This document shows, piece by piece, positions 24,356 through 31,739 of a stretch of DNA of 49,136 nucleotides. The notes beneath the pieces were generated by a model. The model saw only the letters and a program-made list of their open reading frames with translations, was not told where the DNA came from and made no database searches. The position numbers and the translations under genes were made by a program. Position 1 is the first letter of the stretch; each line of letters opens with the position of its first letter. Where the stretch lies: contig JAZRIJ010000051.1 of the NCBI GenBank assembly GCA_045645205.1, positions 1-49,136 on the forward strand, read 5' to 3'. The DNA is from RGIG1995 sp045645205 (GTDB taxonomy: Bacteria > Bacillota > Clostridia > Oscillospirales > CAG-272).

Positions 24356-25000
24356 GTGTCAGCAAAGATAAAACCGTATAAAAAAATAGCCTTGACTCTC
24401 AGTCTTTGCTTGATCGTAGTATGGGCAATATTAGGCACAGGCACGTCGCTTGCTTGGTTTAGTGATACCACACCCGAAGTCAAAAATGTTTTCCATTTTG
24501 CCGAATTTGATTTGGTCGTTTCACACAGACTTGAAGACGGTTCATATGAAGAGATAAAAATGGATACAAAGATATTTGATGACGAGGCTTTATACGAGCC
24601 GGGATATGTTCAGGTGGTATATCTGAAAATTGAAAATAGGGGAACTGTTCCTTTTGATTTTAAGACCGCGGTAAGTGTTTCTAAATGTACAACCGCAAAA
24701 AATGTGTACGGCAATACATTTTTACTGCAAGACTATTTGAGATTCGGTCTTGTAACAGACGGAGAAGAAGACAAATTAGAAGAAAAGGTGTCCGACAGGG
24801 AAAAGGCTAAGCTATATGCAACAATGCCTTTAAACAACTATTCCACCGATATAGCGGAGCTTGCCGCAAAAGACGAGTGCTATATGGCGCTTATAGTCCG
24901 TATGCCCGAAAAAGTTGGAAATGAAGCAAACTATCGCGGAAACAATATACCCGAGGTGGAGCTTGGCATTATTGTCAGCGCAGAACAGAAGAAAAATTAA
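24356..25000 (+). CDS. SipW-type secreted protein, camelysin-like
   Basis: 214 aa starting at GTG with GGGGGG-type purine-rich site before it. The signal ends in GTGTSLAWFSDTT, a clear SipW-substrate motif. The mature part begins FHFAEFDLVVSHRL and contains YEPGYVQVVYLKIENRGTVPFDFK, a close parallel to the EPGYTDVKILKVENEG core of the larger paralogues, so it is a TasA-like beta-sandwich without a passenger. It follows the PPQTG protein by 35 bases and is followed closely by the next secreted protein, so they are co-transcribed. Confidence 0.83.
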   Translation: MSAKIKPYKKIALTLSLCLIVVWAILGTGTSLAWFSDTTPEVKNVFHFAEFDLVVSHRLEDGSYEEIKMDTKIFDDEALYEPGYVQVVYLKIENRGTVPFDFKTAVSVSKCTTAKNVYGNTFLLQDYLRFGLVTDGEEDKLEEKVSDREKAKLYATMPLNNYSTDIAELAAKDECYMALIVRMPEKVGNEANYRGNNIPEVELGIIVSAEQKKN

Positions 25001-25040
25001 ACGGTGTTTTTAACAGGTGTTTTTGAAAGGAGGAATAATT

Positions 25041-25970
25041 GTGAAGGCGTTTTTTGATGACTATTTTCACGTTTCCGAACAGGAAAAGGTTCGTGAAAAG
25101 GTTATGCTGGCGCGCGCTGCCGTTTCGGTAGTATTTATTATAATATGTCTTGCCGCCATGTGTGTATCGGCTTATGCATATTTTACTCACGATATTTCCT
25201 CAGGAATGAACATAATTAAATCGGCAAACTTTGATGTAGAGATTTCTATAGAAAATGCTACGGTTAACTCAAACGGCAGGGTAAGATATGCTGTTCTTGA
25301 AGAAGGGAAGACTTACAGCGTTACACTTAAGCGTGTGAACAATAAAACGTCGGCAAAAACGGGGTTTGTTATTATTTCGGCTGTAGATCCATTAAATAAG
25401 CTTGCCTTTGCATCTGCAGAGAAATACCATACTGAGCAGCTTGGAGTCGATCTTAGAGCAAATATATCTCGAAGCAACAATCCCTCAAAAGAAATTATAT
25501 CTTTTTCATTGACTGTGTCAAATACCGGAACGGTATATTTCCTGTCTCATTGGGGAACATCATCATATTATAGTTATGATTCGTCGGAGAATAACCCCAA
25601 ATATATAAAAGACGGCGGAAGTGGGTATAATATAACTGTTGACAGGTCGGAAACAGTGTCAGCTCCGTCTAAGCTACCCGAGACAACACCTGCTCCTGAA
25701 ACGACAGCAGTTCCTCATAGTACATCTGTTCCTAAAACTACGTCAGCGCCTGAAATAATAGTGTCGCCCGAAACGACGGCTGCGCCCAAAATTACATCTT
25801 CTCCCGAAACGACGGCTGTACCTGAAACGGCGGCAATACCGGAGACAACGGCTACACCTGAAACTACAGCTACACCCGAAACTACAATGACACCGGAGAC
25901 TGCCGTAACACCCGAGAGTGCAGAAACAGAGCAGGTTTCCCAATTGGATGAACCAGAGACGACCGGCTGA
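25041..25970 (+). CDS. SipW-type surface protein with Pro/Thr/Glu hexapeptide-repeat stalk
   Basis: The GTG at 25041 follows AAAGGAGGAATAATT, giving 309 aa. A 30-residue cytoplasmic head precedes a hydrophobic segment ending SAYAYFTHDIS, a variant SipW-substrate motif. Residues about 60-205 are a beta domain, and from about 213 come 14 hexapeptide units of the form P-E-T-T-A-x. Such stalks hold a domain away from the wall and are often O-glycosylated. There is no LPXTG motif; the protein ends EPETTG. The repeats could change in number by slippage. Confidence 0.82.
   Translation: MKAFFDDYFHVSEQEKVREKVMLARAAVSVVFIIICLAAMCVSAYAYFTHDISSGMNIIKSANFDVEISIENATVNSNGRVRYAVLEEGKTYSVTLKRVNNKTSAKTGFVIISAVDPLNKLAFASAEKYHTEQLGVDLRANISRSNNPSKEIISFSLTVSNTGTVYFLSHWGTSSYYSYDSSENNPKYIKDGGSGYNITVDRSETVSAPSKLPETTPAPETTAVPHSTSVPKTTSAPEIIVSPETTAAPKITSSPETTAVPETAAIPETTATPETTATPETTMTPETAVTPESAETEQVSQLDEPETTG
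25677..25928 (+). repeat. 14 tandem 18-bp units encoding PETTAx hexapeptides
   Basis: Fourteen in-frame 18-bp units (252 bp) with the consensus CCN GAA ACN ACN; third positions vary but the frame never slips. The last six units are the most alike. Confidence 0.85.
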
Positions 25971-25983
25971 AAAGGTAAAATAT

Positions 25984-26184
25984 ATGAACGATAAACCAAA
26001 AGAATTATGCATAGTATGCGGTGAAAACAGTGGAATTAATGTTGATATGCCAATAAATGACCGTCAGTTTTATGTTGAGTCGGCAGGTCAGCTTTGTCAA
26101 AGGTGCTATAATAACCTTTATATTGACTGCAAAGCCCCACAAAAAATAAAGAAAAATGCGCAGAAAAAATTTGCGCAAGGTTAA
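25984..26184 (+). CDS. Small four-cysteine (zinc-ribbon-like) protein, 66 aa
   Basis: The ATG at 25984 is 14 bases after the stalk gene and gives 66 aa. Two CxxC pairs (CIVCGE near residue 9 and CQRCYN near 40) suit a single zinc site. There is no signal, so it is cytoplasmic. It is the last gene before the operon terminator. A regulator or adaptor of the surface cluster is possible; it could also be an unrelated small protein. The upstream frame overlapping the stalk gene lacks a start site of its own. Confidence 0.6.
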   Translation: MNDKPKELCIVCGENSGINVDMPINDRQFYVESAGQLCQRCYNNLYIDCKAPQKIKKNAQKKFAQG

Positions 26185-26223
26185 TATTTTAAGATAAACC
26201 CTACCTCAATCATATTTTTATGC

Positions 26224-26260
26224 AAAAAGCACACAGCTCTTTTTTGACTGTGTGCTTTTT
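26224..26260. terminator. Terminator closing the surface operon
   Basis: AAAAAGCACACAG pairs perfectly with CTGTGTGCTTTTT; A and T flanks make it bidirectional, also serving the convergent DtxR-type gene. Confidence 0.88.
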
Positions 26261-26262
26261 GT

Positions 26263-26625
26263 TTATTTTAATATAAATTTTTTTATTGCATCAAAGGTCT
26301 CATCACTGATAACGTGTTCTATCTTACAGGCATCTTCGGACGCTGTTTCTTCGTTTACGCCTATACGGACAAAGAGGTTTTTCAAAACGTTATGTCTTTC
26401 GTATGTCTTTTCTGCAACATTTTTACCGCTGTCTGTCAGAATAAGATATCCGTTTTTGTCGGTAGTAAGATAGCCTGCATTTTTCAGAATACCGACAGCC
26501 CTGCTTACACTTGGCTTTGAGTAACCCATATACTCGCTTACGTCAACCGATCTGACATAACCGTTCTTTTGCGAAAGAATATATATAGTTTCAAGGTACA
26601 TTTCGCCTGATTCCTGTAAATGCAT
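26263..26625 (-). CDS. DtxR/MntR-family metal-dependent repressor
   Basis: 120 aa, near the lower end of the family. A winged helix-turn-helix (about residues 8-65: YLETIYIL, SVDVSEYMGYSKPSVSRAVGILKNAGYL) is followed by the start of the dimerisation/metal domain (GKNVAEKTYERHNVLKNLFVRIGV, EDACKIEHVIS) with His78, Glu102, His104-type ligands. The SH3-like third domain of DtxR is absent, as in MntR. It probably senses Mn or Fe. It has its own near-consensus promoter. The Cys/Asp-rich gene upstream on the same strand is a possible target. Confidence 0.88.
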   Translation of the reverse strand: MHLQESGEMYLETIYILSQKNGYVRSVDVSEYMGYSKPSVSRAVGILKNAGYLTTDKNGYLILTDSGKNVAEKTYERHNVLKNLFVRIGVNEETASEDACKIEHVISDETFDAIKKFILK

Positions 26626-26657
26626 TTATCCCACTTCCTTTTTTCGTAATTTTATAC

Positions 26658-26686
26658 ATTATATCATACTTATATATTTTTTTCAA
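26658..26686 (-). promoter_or_regulatory. Promoter of the DtxR-type gene
   Basis: On the minus strand TTGAAA, 17 bases, TATAAT, ending about 30 bases before the ATG. Confidence 0.75.
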
Positions 26687-26712
26687 TACAACATATAAAT
26701 ATTAAAAAATTT

Positions 26713-26738
26713 AAAAGCTTGTTCAAAAACAAGCTTTT
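26713..26738. terminator. Terminator after the Cys/Asp-rich gene
   Basis: AAAAGCTTG pairs with CAAGCTTTT around an 8-base loop, ten bases from the stop codon; flanks suit both directions. Confidence 0.8.
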
Positions 26739-26748
26739 AAATCACAGA

Positions 26749-27033
26749 TCAGTTTTCTGTGGGATTTATCTCTTTTTCTGTAACCTCGGCAACAGTGTCT
26801 GCAAAGTCCTCTGCAATATCTTCACAATCGCAATCACAATCGCAATAATCTTCATCGTCAAAATATTCATCATCACAGCAGTCGCACAGAGAGCACATAC
26901 GTTTAGCCTGAACCTTTTCGTAGATCTTAATGCCTGCAACAACAGCAGCTGCAACAGCGGCGATACCTAAGAGAAGCTTCAAAACCAAAACTATAACATC
27001 ATTTTTGTCATATGATTTTTTGTTTTCGAACAT
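26749..27033 (-). CDS. Cys/Asp-rich small membrane protein, 94 aa
   Basis: The ATG at 27033 has TAGGAGG upstream, giving 94 aa. A membrane helix lies at about residues 15-37, followed by a stretch (about 46-72) with eight or nine cysteines interleaved with Asp and Glu (CDCDCDCEDIAEDF). That composition suggests metal binding. I do not recognise a family. It is flanked by its own consensus promoter and terminator, and its neighbour is a metal-dependent repressor, which supports a link to Mn, Fe or Zn handling, by inference only. Confidence 0.75.
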   Translation of the reverse strand: MFENKKSYDKNDVIVLVLKLLLGIAAVAAAVVAGIKIYEKVQAKRMCSLCDCCDDEYFDDEDYCDCDCDCEDIAEDFADTVAEVTEKEINPTEN

Positions 27034-27066
27034 AATATAAAAACCTCCTATTTTTACTGTAAAAAT

Positions 27067-27095
27067 AGTATACCACACTTTTGCTATGTTGTAAA
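27067..27095 (-). promoter_or_regulatory. Promoter of the Cys/Asp-rich gene
   Basis: On the minus strand TTTACA, 17 bases, TATACT. An operator for the nearby repressor could overlap it, but no symmetric site is obvious. Confidence 0.7.
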
Positions 27096-27137
27096 CTCAA
27101 AAAAAATTAAATTTTTTTTATTCTTTTGCAAATACTG

Positions 27138-27166
27138 TTGAAATAATTTATAATTAATAGTATAAT
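27138..27166 (+). promoter_or_regulatory. Promoter of glyA
   Basis: TTGAAA, 17 bases, TATAAT, ending 40 bases before the glyA ATG. Confidence 0.75.
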
Positions 27167-27205
27167 GTCAGTAAGATAAGAAAAAAAGAGAGGATATTAC
27201 AAAAA

Positions 27206-28447
27206 ATGATAAAAGAAAATCTTGAATATCTTGCGCAGTATGATGCCGAAGTCGCTAATGCAATTGAGCTTGAGCTAAACCGTCAGAAAAATTGCATTGA
27301 GCTTATTGCTTCCGAAAATATTGTATCCGAGCCTGTAATGAGCGCTATGGGTACGGTTCTTACAAACAAGTATGCTGAAGGTTATCCCGGAAAGAGATAC
27401 TACGGAGGCTGTGAATGTGTTGATATTACCGAAAATATTGCAAGAGAGCGTGCGAAAAAGCTTTTCGGAGCAGAGCATGCAAACGTACAGGCGCACAGCG
27501 GCGCGCAGGCTAACTCTGCAGTATATATAGCGTTGCTTCAGCCCGGAGATACCATTCTCGGTATGAGCCTTGCTTGTGGCGGACATCTTACACACGGCAG
27601 TCCGGTAAATATGAGCGGTCTTGTATATAACTTTGTTCCTTACGGAATTGATGATGTTACACACAGAATTGATTATGATAAGGTAGAAGAATTGGCAATG
27701 CAGCATAAGCCTAAGCTTATCGTTGCAGGCGCGTCTGCATATCCCAGAATTATTGACTTTGAGCGTTTTGCAGAGATAGCAAAGAAGGTGGGAGCATATC
27801 TTATGGTAGATATGGCTCACATTGCCGGTCTTGTTGCGGCAGGACTTCATCCAAGTCCCGTTCCTTATGCTGATGTTGTAACATCCACAACACATAAGAC
27901 TCTTCGTGGTCCCAGAGGCGGTCTTATCCTTTGCAAAGAAGAGCTTGCAAAGAAGATTGACAAGGGCATATTCCCCGGAATGCAGGGCGGTCCTCTTATG
28001 CACACAATTTCTGCAAAGGCTGTATGCTTCGGTGAAGCTCTTAAGCCTGAATTTAAGGAATATCAGGAACAGGTAGTAAAAAATGCAAAGGTTTTGGCTG
28101 AAACATTGGTTGCAGAAGGCTTTGACCTTGTTTCCGGCGGTACAGACAACCACCTTATGCTTGTCGATCTCCGTAATTTCAATATTACTGGTAAAGAGCT
28201 TGAAAACAAGCTTGACGCTGTCGGAATTACTCTCAACAAGAACGCTATACCAAATGATCCCCAGAGCCCCTTTGTTACAAGCGGTGTAAGAATAGGTACG
28301 CCTGCTGTTACAACAAGAGGGATGAAAGAAGAGGATATGAAGGTTATCGGTAAGCTTATCAAGCTTGCGGCTTCTGACTTTGAAGCACAGGCTGACTACA
28401 TCAGAGCTGAGGTTAAAAAGCTTTGCGAAAAGTATCCGCTTTATTGA
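27206..28447 (+). CDS. glyA: Serine hydroxymethyltransferase
   Basis: A 413-aa PLP enzyme that converts serine and tetrahydrofolate to glycine and 5,10-methylene-THF, feeding one-carbon metabolism. Family landmarks are all present: IELIASENIVS near residue 30, TNKYAEGYPGKRYYGGCE near 50, HSGAQANSAVY, DMAHIAGLVAAGLHPSP, and the PLP-lysine motif TSTTHKTLRGPRGG near 225. Length is normal. The purine-rich AGAGAGG lies before the ATG. It is transcribed alone, with its own promoter and a terminator. Confidence 0.97.
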   Translation: MIKENLEYLAQYDAEVANAIELELNRQKNCIELIASENIVSEPVMSAMGTVLTNKYAEGYPGKRYYGGCECVDITENIARERAKKLFGAEHANVQAHSGAQANSAVYIALLQPGDTILGMSLACGGHLTHGSPVNMSGLVYNFVPYGIDDVTHRIDYDKVEELAMQHKPKLIVAGASAYPRIIDFERFAEIAKKVGAYLMVDMAHIAGLVAAGLHPSPVPYADVVTSTTHKTLRGPRGGLILCKEELAKKIDKGIFPGMQGGPLMHTISAKAVCFGEALKPEFKEYQEQVVKNAKVLAETLVAEGFDLVSGGTDNHLMLVDLRNFNITGKELENKLDAVGITLNKNAIPNDPQSPFVTSGVRIGTPAVTTRGMKEEDMKVIGKLIKLAASDFEAQADYIRAEVKKLCEKYPLY

Positions 28448-28465
28448 TTAAAAAATAATTATTCT

Positions 28466-28506
28466 GCCGAGGTTCTTCGTTTTTTGAGGATGCCTCGGCG
28501 GTTTTC
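28466..28506 (+). terminator. Terminator after glyA
   Basis: GCCGAGG pairs with CCTCGGC around a long loop, followed by GGTTTTC. Confidence 0.7.
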
Positions 28507-28516
28507 GTTATACAAT

Positions 28517-28552
28517 AAAAATCCTTGGAAAATAAAAAATTCCAAGGATTTT
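28517..28552 (-). terminator. Terminator of the long minus-strand operon
   Basis: AAAATCCTTGGAA pairs perfectly with TTCCAAGGATTTT; it overlaps the stop codon of the radical SAM gene and can act in both directions. Confidence 0.85.
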
Positions 28553-29423
28553 AATTATTAAATTTTGGAGTATATTTTGCTGAGGCTGAATTTCTTTGCT
28601 GGAAAAATCCTGTGTAACCCATTTCTATAGCTTTGTCAAGAACATAGTTATATTCAAATGTGGTTATTTTTCTTGACAATTCTTTATATTCGGGAGGTAC
28701 AAAATCAGGAGTAAACTGGCTCATTAGGCTGAGTTTTATATTGGCGATGGGTAGAATTCTTTTAATCTCTTCAAGAATTTTTACCGAATCGTGTCTGCAA
28801 CCCGGAAGCACCAAATGGCGAATTATCATACCTTTTTTCAAAATGCCGTTTTTGTTTTGTGTGTATTTTCCGACTTGATTATACATTTCAGCTATTGCTT
28901 TTGAGGCTACCTCAAAATAATCGGGGGCTTTTGAATATTTAGCTGACAGAGAGGTGTCAAAATACTTGAAGTCGGGCAGGTATATATCTACATAACCCGA
29001 AAGTGTTTTCAGCGTATCTACAGTCTCATATCCGCTTGTGTTGTACACAATAGGAATATGGAGCTTATGCTTTACAAGGTCAAGAGATTGTAATATCTGC
29101 TTTGCAAAATGGGTGGGGGTAACAAGGTTAATATTATGCGCTCCCTTGTCTTGCAGTTCGAGAAATATGTCTGCAAGCTGTCTTGTTTTAACCTCTTTTC
29201 CTGTAGGCTGACGGCTTATTTCTTTATTCTGGCAGTAAACGCATTTCAGAGTACAACCCGCAAAAAAGACAGCGCCGCTGCCTTGTGTTCCGCTGATGGA
29301 AGGCTCTTCCCACATATGAAGCATATGCTTTGAAACAATTGGGGAAAGACCGCACAAACAAAAGCCGTGAGTACGGCTTCTGTCAATATTACATTTTCGT
29401 GGGCAGAGATTACAGTTATCCAT
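28551..29423 (-). CDS. Radical SAM protein, pyruvate formate-lyase activase-like
   Basis: 290 aa. The radical SAM cluster motif is CTLKCVYC (about residues 57-64), with an extra N-terminal cysteine set (CNLCPRKCNIDR and GFCLCG) typical of the putative PFL-activase-like group (COG1313). The enzyme uses a 4Fe-4S cluster and S-adenosylmethionine to make a radical, perhaps installing a glycyl radical or modifying a small substrate. No glycyl radical enzyme is adjacent, so the target is unknown. It is the last gene of the operon that begins near 35.9 kb and lies 4 bases from the kinase-like gene upstream. Confidence 0.88.
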   Translation of the reverse strand: MDNCNLCPRKCNIDRSRTHGFCLCGLSPIVSKHMLHMWEEPSISGTQGSGAVFFAGCTLKCVYCQNKEISRQPTGKEVKTRQLADIFLELQDKGAHNINLVTPTHFAKQILQSLDLVKHKLHIPIVYNTSGYETVDTLKTLSGYVDIYLPDFKYFDTSLSAKYSKAPDYFEVASKAIAEMYNQVGKYTQNKNGILKKGMIIRHLVLPGCRHDSVKILEEIKRILPIANIKLSLMSQFTPDFVPPEYKELSRKITTFEYNYVLDKAIEMGYTGFFQQRNSASAKYTPKFNN

Positions 29424-29427
29424 AAGC

Positions 29428-30009
29428 TTAATTATATTTGATTATTCCTTGAGAAACAAGGTCATTAAACCAAACCGGAAGATCCATATCACTGTCAAAA
29501 ATAACGTCGCCCTTTGTCAATGCAAGACGGCGAAATCTTACGGTGTTATCGTAAAAAGAGGCGGTGTCGCAGAGGGGGAGAATGGCGCGAAGCTGTTCCG
29601 GCATCGCTTCAAATCTTCGGCGTATAGTTTGTTCGTCAATGCCGTGTCCGCCTTTTGTAACCCTTTTTTCAACACGCTTGAGGGAGACATCAACACTTTC
29701 AACACCTACATAATATAGTCTTATCTCAAAACCTCTTGCTTTTGCTTTTTTTACTTGCTTGAGAATAACATTACCCGGAAGTGTGGTTTCCTGATGAAAA
29801 GTAACATCATTTGCTATATATTTGCTGAGCAAAGACATGGCTGTTCTGCCTGCTTTTATCTGTAATATCTTGTCCATCCAGCTGCCTTTTTCAGAGACTA
29901 TTTCATCTATGTTTATTCTCTCGCCAAGATCATCTGAGCTTTTCAATATTTGATAAAGTGATGTTTTTCCTACGCCGTTTGCACCGGCAATGATCGTATA
30001 TATTTTCAT
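29428..30009 (-). CDS. Zeta-toxin-like P-loop kinase (COG4185 type)
   Basis: 193 aa. Walker A GANGVGKTS at residues 9-17, a DE pair in INIDEIVSEKGSW, and HQETTLPG near 92 match the zeta toxin/UDP-N-acetylglucosamine kinase-like superfamily. Basic residues in KRVEKRVTKGGHGIDEQTIRRRF resemble the substrate-phosphate grip of those kinases. The start overlaps the end of a 60-aa gene by four bases (ATGA), the coupling expected for a toxin following its antitoxin. The partner does not look like the classical epsilon antitoxin. It could instead be a chromosomal sugar-nucleotide kinase with a housekeeping role. Confidence 0.78.
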   Translation of the reverse strand: MKIYTIIAGANGVGKTSLYQILKSSDDLGERINIDEIVSEKGSWMDKILQIKAGRTAMSLLSKYIANDVTFHQETTLPGNVILKQVKKAKARGFEIRLYYVGVESVDVSLKRVEKRVTKGGHGIDEQTIRRRFEAMPEQLRAILPLCDTASFYDNTVRFRRLALTKGDVIFDSDMDLPVWFNDLVSQGIIKYN

Positions 30010-30188
30010 ACCAACTGTTCTCCTACTACACGTTCCTGAGCTATCTGAAGCTTAAGGTTCAGAAGAGAACGGTAAAATGCTTTTTCTTCATGTGAATGAG
30101 CCGCAAGAAGCAATTCTTCAAGCTCACGGAATGAACAGTATTCAAACTTCAGATACAGTTCGCGGTTTAATCTTTCTCCGTTTGACAT
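30006..30188 (-). CDS. Small helical protein, possible antitoxin partner
   Basis: 60 aa, acidic and likely a two-helix protein (FRELEELLLAAHSHEEKAFYRSLLNLKLQIAQERVV). There is no known domain I can name. Its stop overlaps the ATG of the zeta-like kinase, so the two are translationally coupled. AAGGGAT lies before the ATG. Antitoxin is inferred from position and size only. Confidence 0.6.
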   Translation of the reverse strand: MSNGERLNRELYLKFEYCSFRELEELLLAAHSHEEKAFYRSLLNLKLQIAQERVVGEQLV

Positions 30189-30232
30189 AATATGTATCCC
30201 TTTCGTCGATCAAAATATAAAAAGTAGAATTT

Positions 30233-31258
30233 TTAGACAATAACACCGCCGAAAGCAATCAGACCGTCTTTATAAAAGACCGCGCTTTGCCCAGGAGTTA
30301 TTGCGCGGACAGGGGAAGAAAAGATTGCTTTGGCTGTTCCGTTTTCAATTGTAACATCAGCTTTTATCGGCATAGCGGCATATCTGATTTTAACATCAAG
30401 AGTATAATTTTTTCCATCCTCAACAGGAAGAAGTTGACTGTTTAATGATATGGCTGTAAGAGTATTGCTTTTTACCTCGCTTTGCTTTTCTACTGTAACA
30501 GTGTTTTTTTCAGGATCTATTTTTGTTATATATGCAGGCGCGCCGAGGCTGATCCCTAAACCTTTTCTCTGTCCGATAGTATAATGGATAATACCCTTAT
30601 GTGTGCCGATTATATTTCCAAGTGCATCAACAAAATTACCCTTGGGAAATGTTCCTTTTTCTTTCTCAATATATGAAGCATAATCATTATCGGGTATAAA
30701 GCAAATTTCCTGACTTTCTTTAGCATCGGCAAGGTAGGCAAATTCTGTGTGTTTTATATCTTCTTTTATTTGTTCTTTGGTCATTGAAGAAAGAGGGAAG
30801 TACAACATTTTCAATTGTTCCTGCGTCAAATACCACAGCATATAGCTTTGGTCTTTTTTTTCGTCTTTTCCCTTTTTTATACAATATCTTTTTGATTCTT
30901 CATGAAAAAATATTTCAGCATAATGACCTGTTGCCGCCTTGTCAAAGCCGTTTTCTTTTGCGTATTTACAAAGCTCGGATATTTTAACATATCTGTTGCA
31001 TACCGTGCAGGGATTGGGGGTATGCCCTGATGAATATTCCGAAATAAAATTGCTTATAACATACTTTTTAAAAGATTCTCGGCAATCAAGAATATGCAGC
31101 TTTATTCCTAATAATTCAGCCGTTTTTTTTGCCGCAGAAATATCGGTATAGTCGTGCATTTTAAGCACGATACCTTCAACTTCATGTCCCTCGTTTATCA
31201 GTTTATAGGCGGTATATGTGCTGTCAAGACCGCCGCTTAATCCTACAAGTATTTTCAT
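30233..31258 (-). CDS. mnmA: tRNA-specific 2-thiouridylase
   Basis: 341 aa, somewhat shorter than usual. It thiolates U34 of Lys, Glu and Gln tRNAs using ATP and a persulfide donor. The PP-loop SGGLDST (residues 8-14), first catalytic cysteine in NPCTVCNR (about 102), GHYA, and the second cysteine in ESQEICFIPD (about 196) are all present, followed by TIGQRKGLGI and a C-terminal beta-barrel. It lies in a packed operon, 15 bases from rnhA. Confidence 0.94.
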   Translation of the reverse strand: MKILVGLSGGLDSTYTAYKLINEGHEVEGIVLKMHDYTDISAAKKTAELLGIKLHILDCRESFKKYVISNFISEYSSGHTPNPCTVCNRYVKISELCKYAKENGFDKAATGHYAEIFFHEESKRYCIKKGKDEKKDQSYMLWYLTQEQLKMLYFPLSSMTKEQIKEDIKHTEFAYLADAKESQEICFIPDNDYASYIEKEKGTFPKGNFVDALGNIIGTHKGIIHYTIGQRKGLGISLGAPAYITKIDPEKNTVTVEKQSEVKSNTLTAISLNSQLLPVEDGKNYTLDVKIRYAAMPIKADVTIENGTAKAIFSSPVRAITPGQSAVFYKDGLIAFGGVIV

Positions 31259-31273
31259 AAGTTTTTATATTGA

Positions 31274-31735
31274 CTATCCTTCAACTATATCTTGATGGGT
31301 GGGATTTTCAGCCGATTCAACGGCAAGCTTATCGCATATTTCGTTATATTTGTGTCCGTTGTGTCCCTTGACCCAAATGTATTCTATATCATGCATTTTG
31401 TCCAGAGTTAACATTCTGTCCCAAAGGTCTGTATTCAGCGCTTTTTTCTTATCGCCTTTTATCCAGTTGTTTTCTTTCCATTTTTTTGCCCATCCCTTTG
31501 TCATTCCGTCAATAACATATTTTGAGTCGGAATAGAGGCTGACGGAACAACTCTCATTCAAAGCTTCAAGGGCGGTTATGGCGGCAAGAAGCTCCATACG
31601 GTTGTTTGTGGTGCATATAAAACCTCGGTTTATTTTTTTTTCGGTGGCGCGGTAGACTAAAACTATACCATAGCCTCCGGGACCCGGGTTGCCCTTGCAT
31701 GCGCCGTCTGTATAAATATCAACATGTTTTTTCAT
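31274..31735 (-). CDS. rnhA: Ribonuclease HI
   Basis: 153 aa, standard for RNase HI, which removes RNA from RNA-DNA hybrids. The metal-binding set is complete: Asp10 (TDGACKGNPG), Glu48 (RMELLAA), Asp70 (YSDSKYV) and Asp135 (ICDKLA), with His125 in the mobile loop. A basic handle (KGWAKKWKENNWIKGDKKK) is present. It follows PNP by 4 bases. Confidence 0.96.
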   Translation of the reverse strand: MKKHVDIYTDGACKGNPGPGGYGIVLVYRATEKKINRGFICTTNNRMELLAAITALEALNESCSVSLYSDSKYVIDGMTKGWAKKWKENNWIKGDKKKALNTDLWDRMLTLDKMHDIEYIWVKGHNGHKYNEICDKLAVESAENPTHQDIVEG

Positions 31736-31739
31736 ATTT

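Noticed and set aside
25677..25928. CRISPR array
   Set aside because: The 18-bp repeats are contiguous, in frame and encode a Pro/Thr/Glu stalk; there are no spacers.
27275..28153. 292-aa minus-strand ORF inside glyA
   Set aside because: It is the antisense shadow of a perfectly conserved glyA; its composition is Cys/Asn/Ser-rich and shows no domain.
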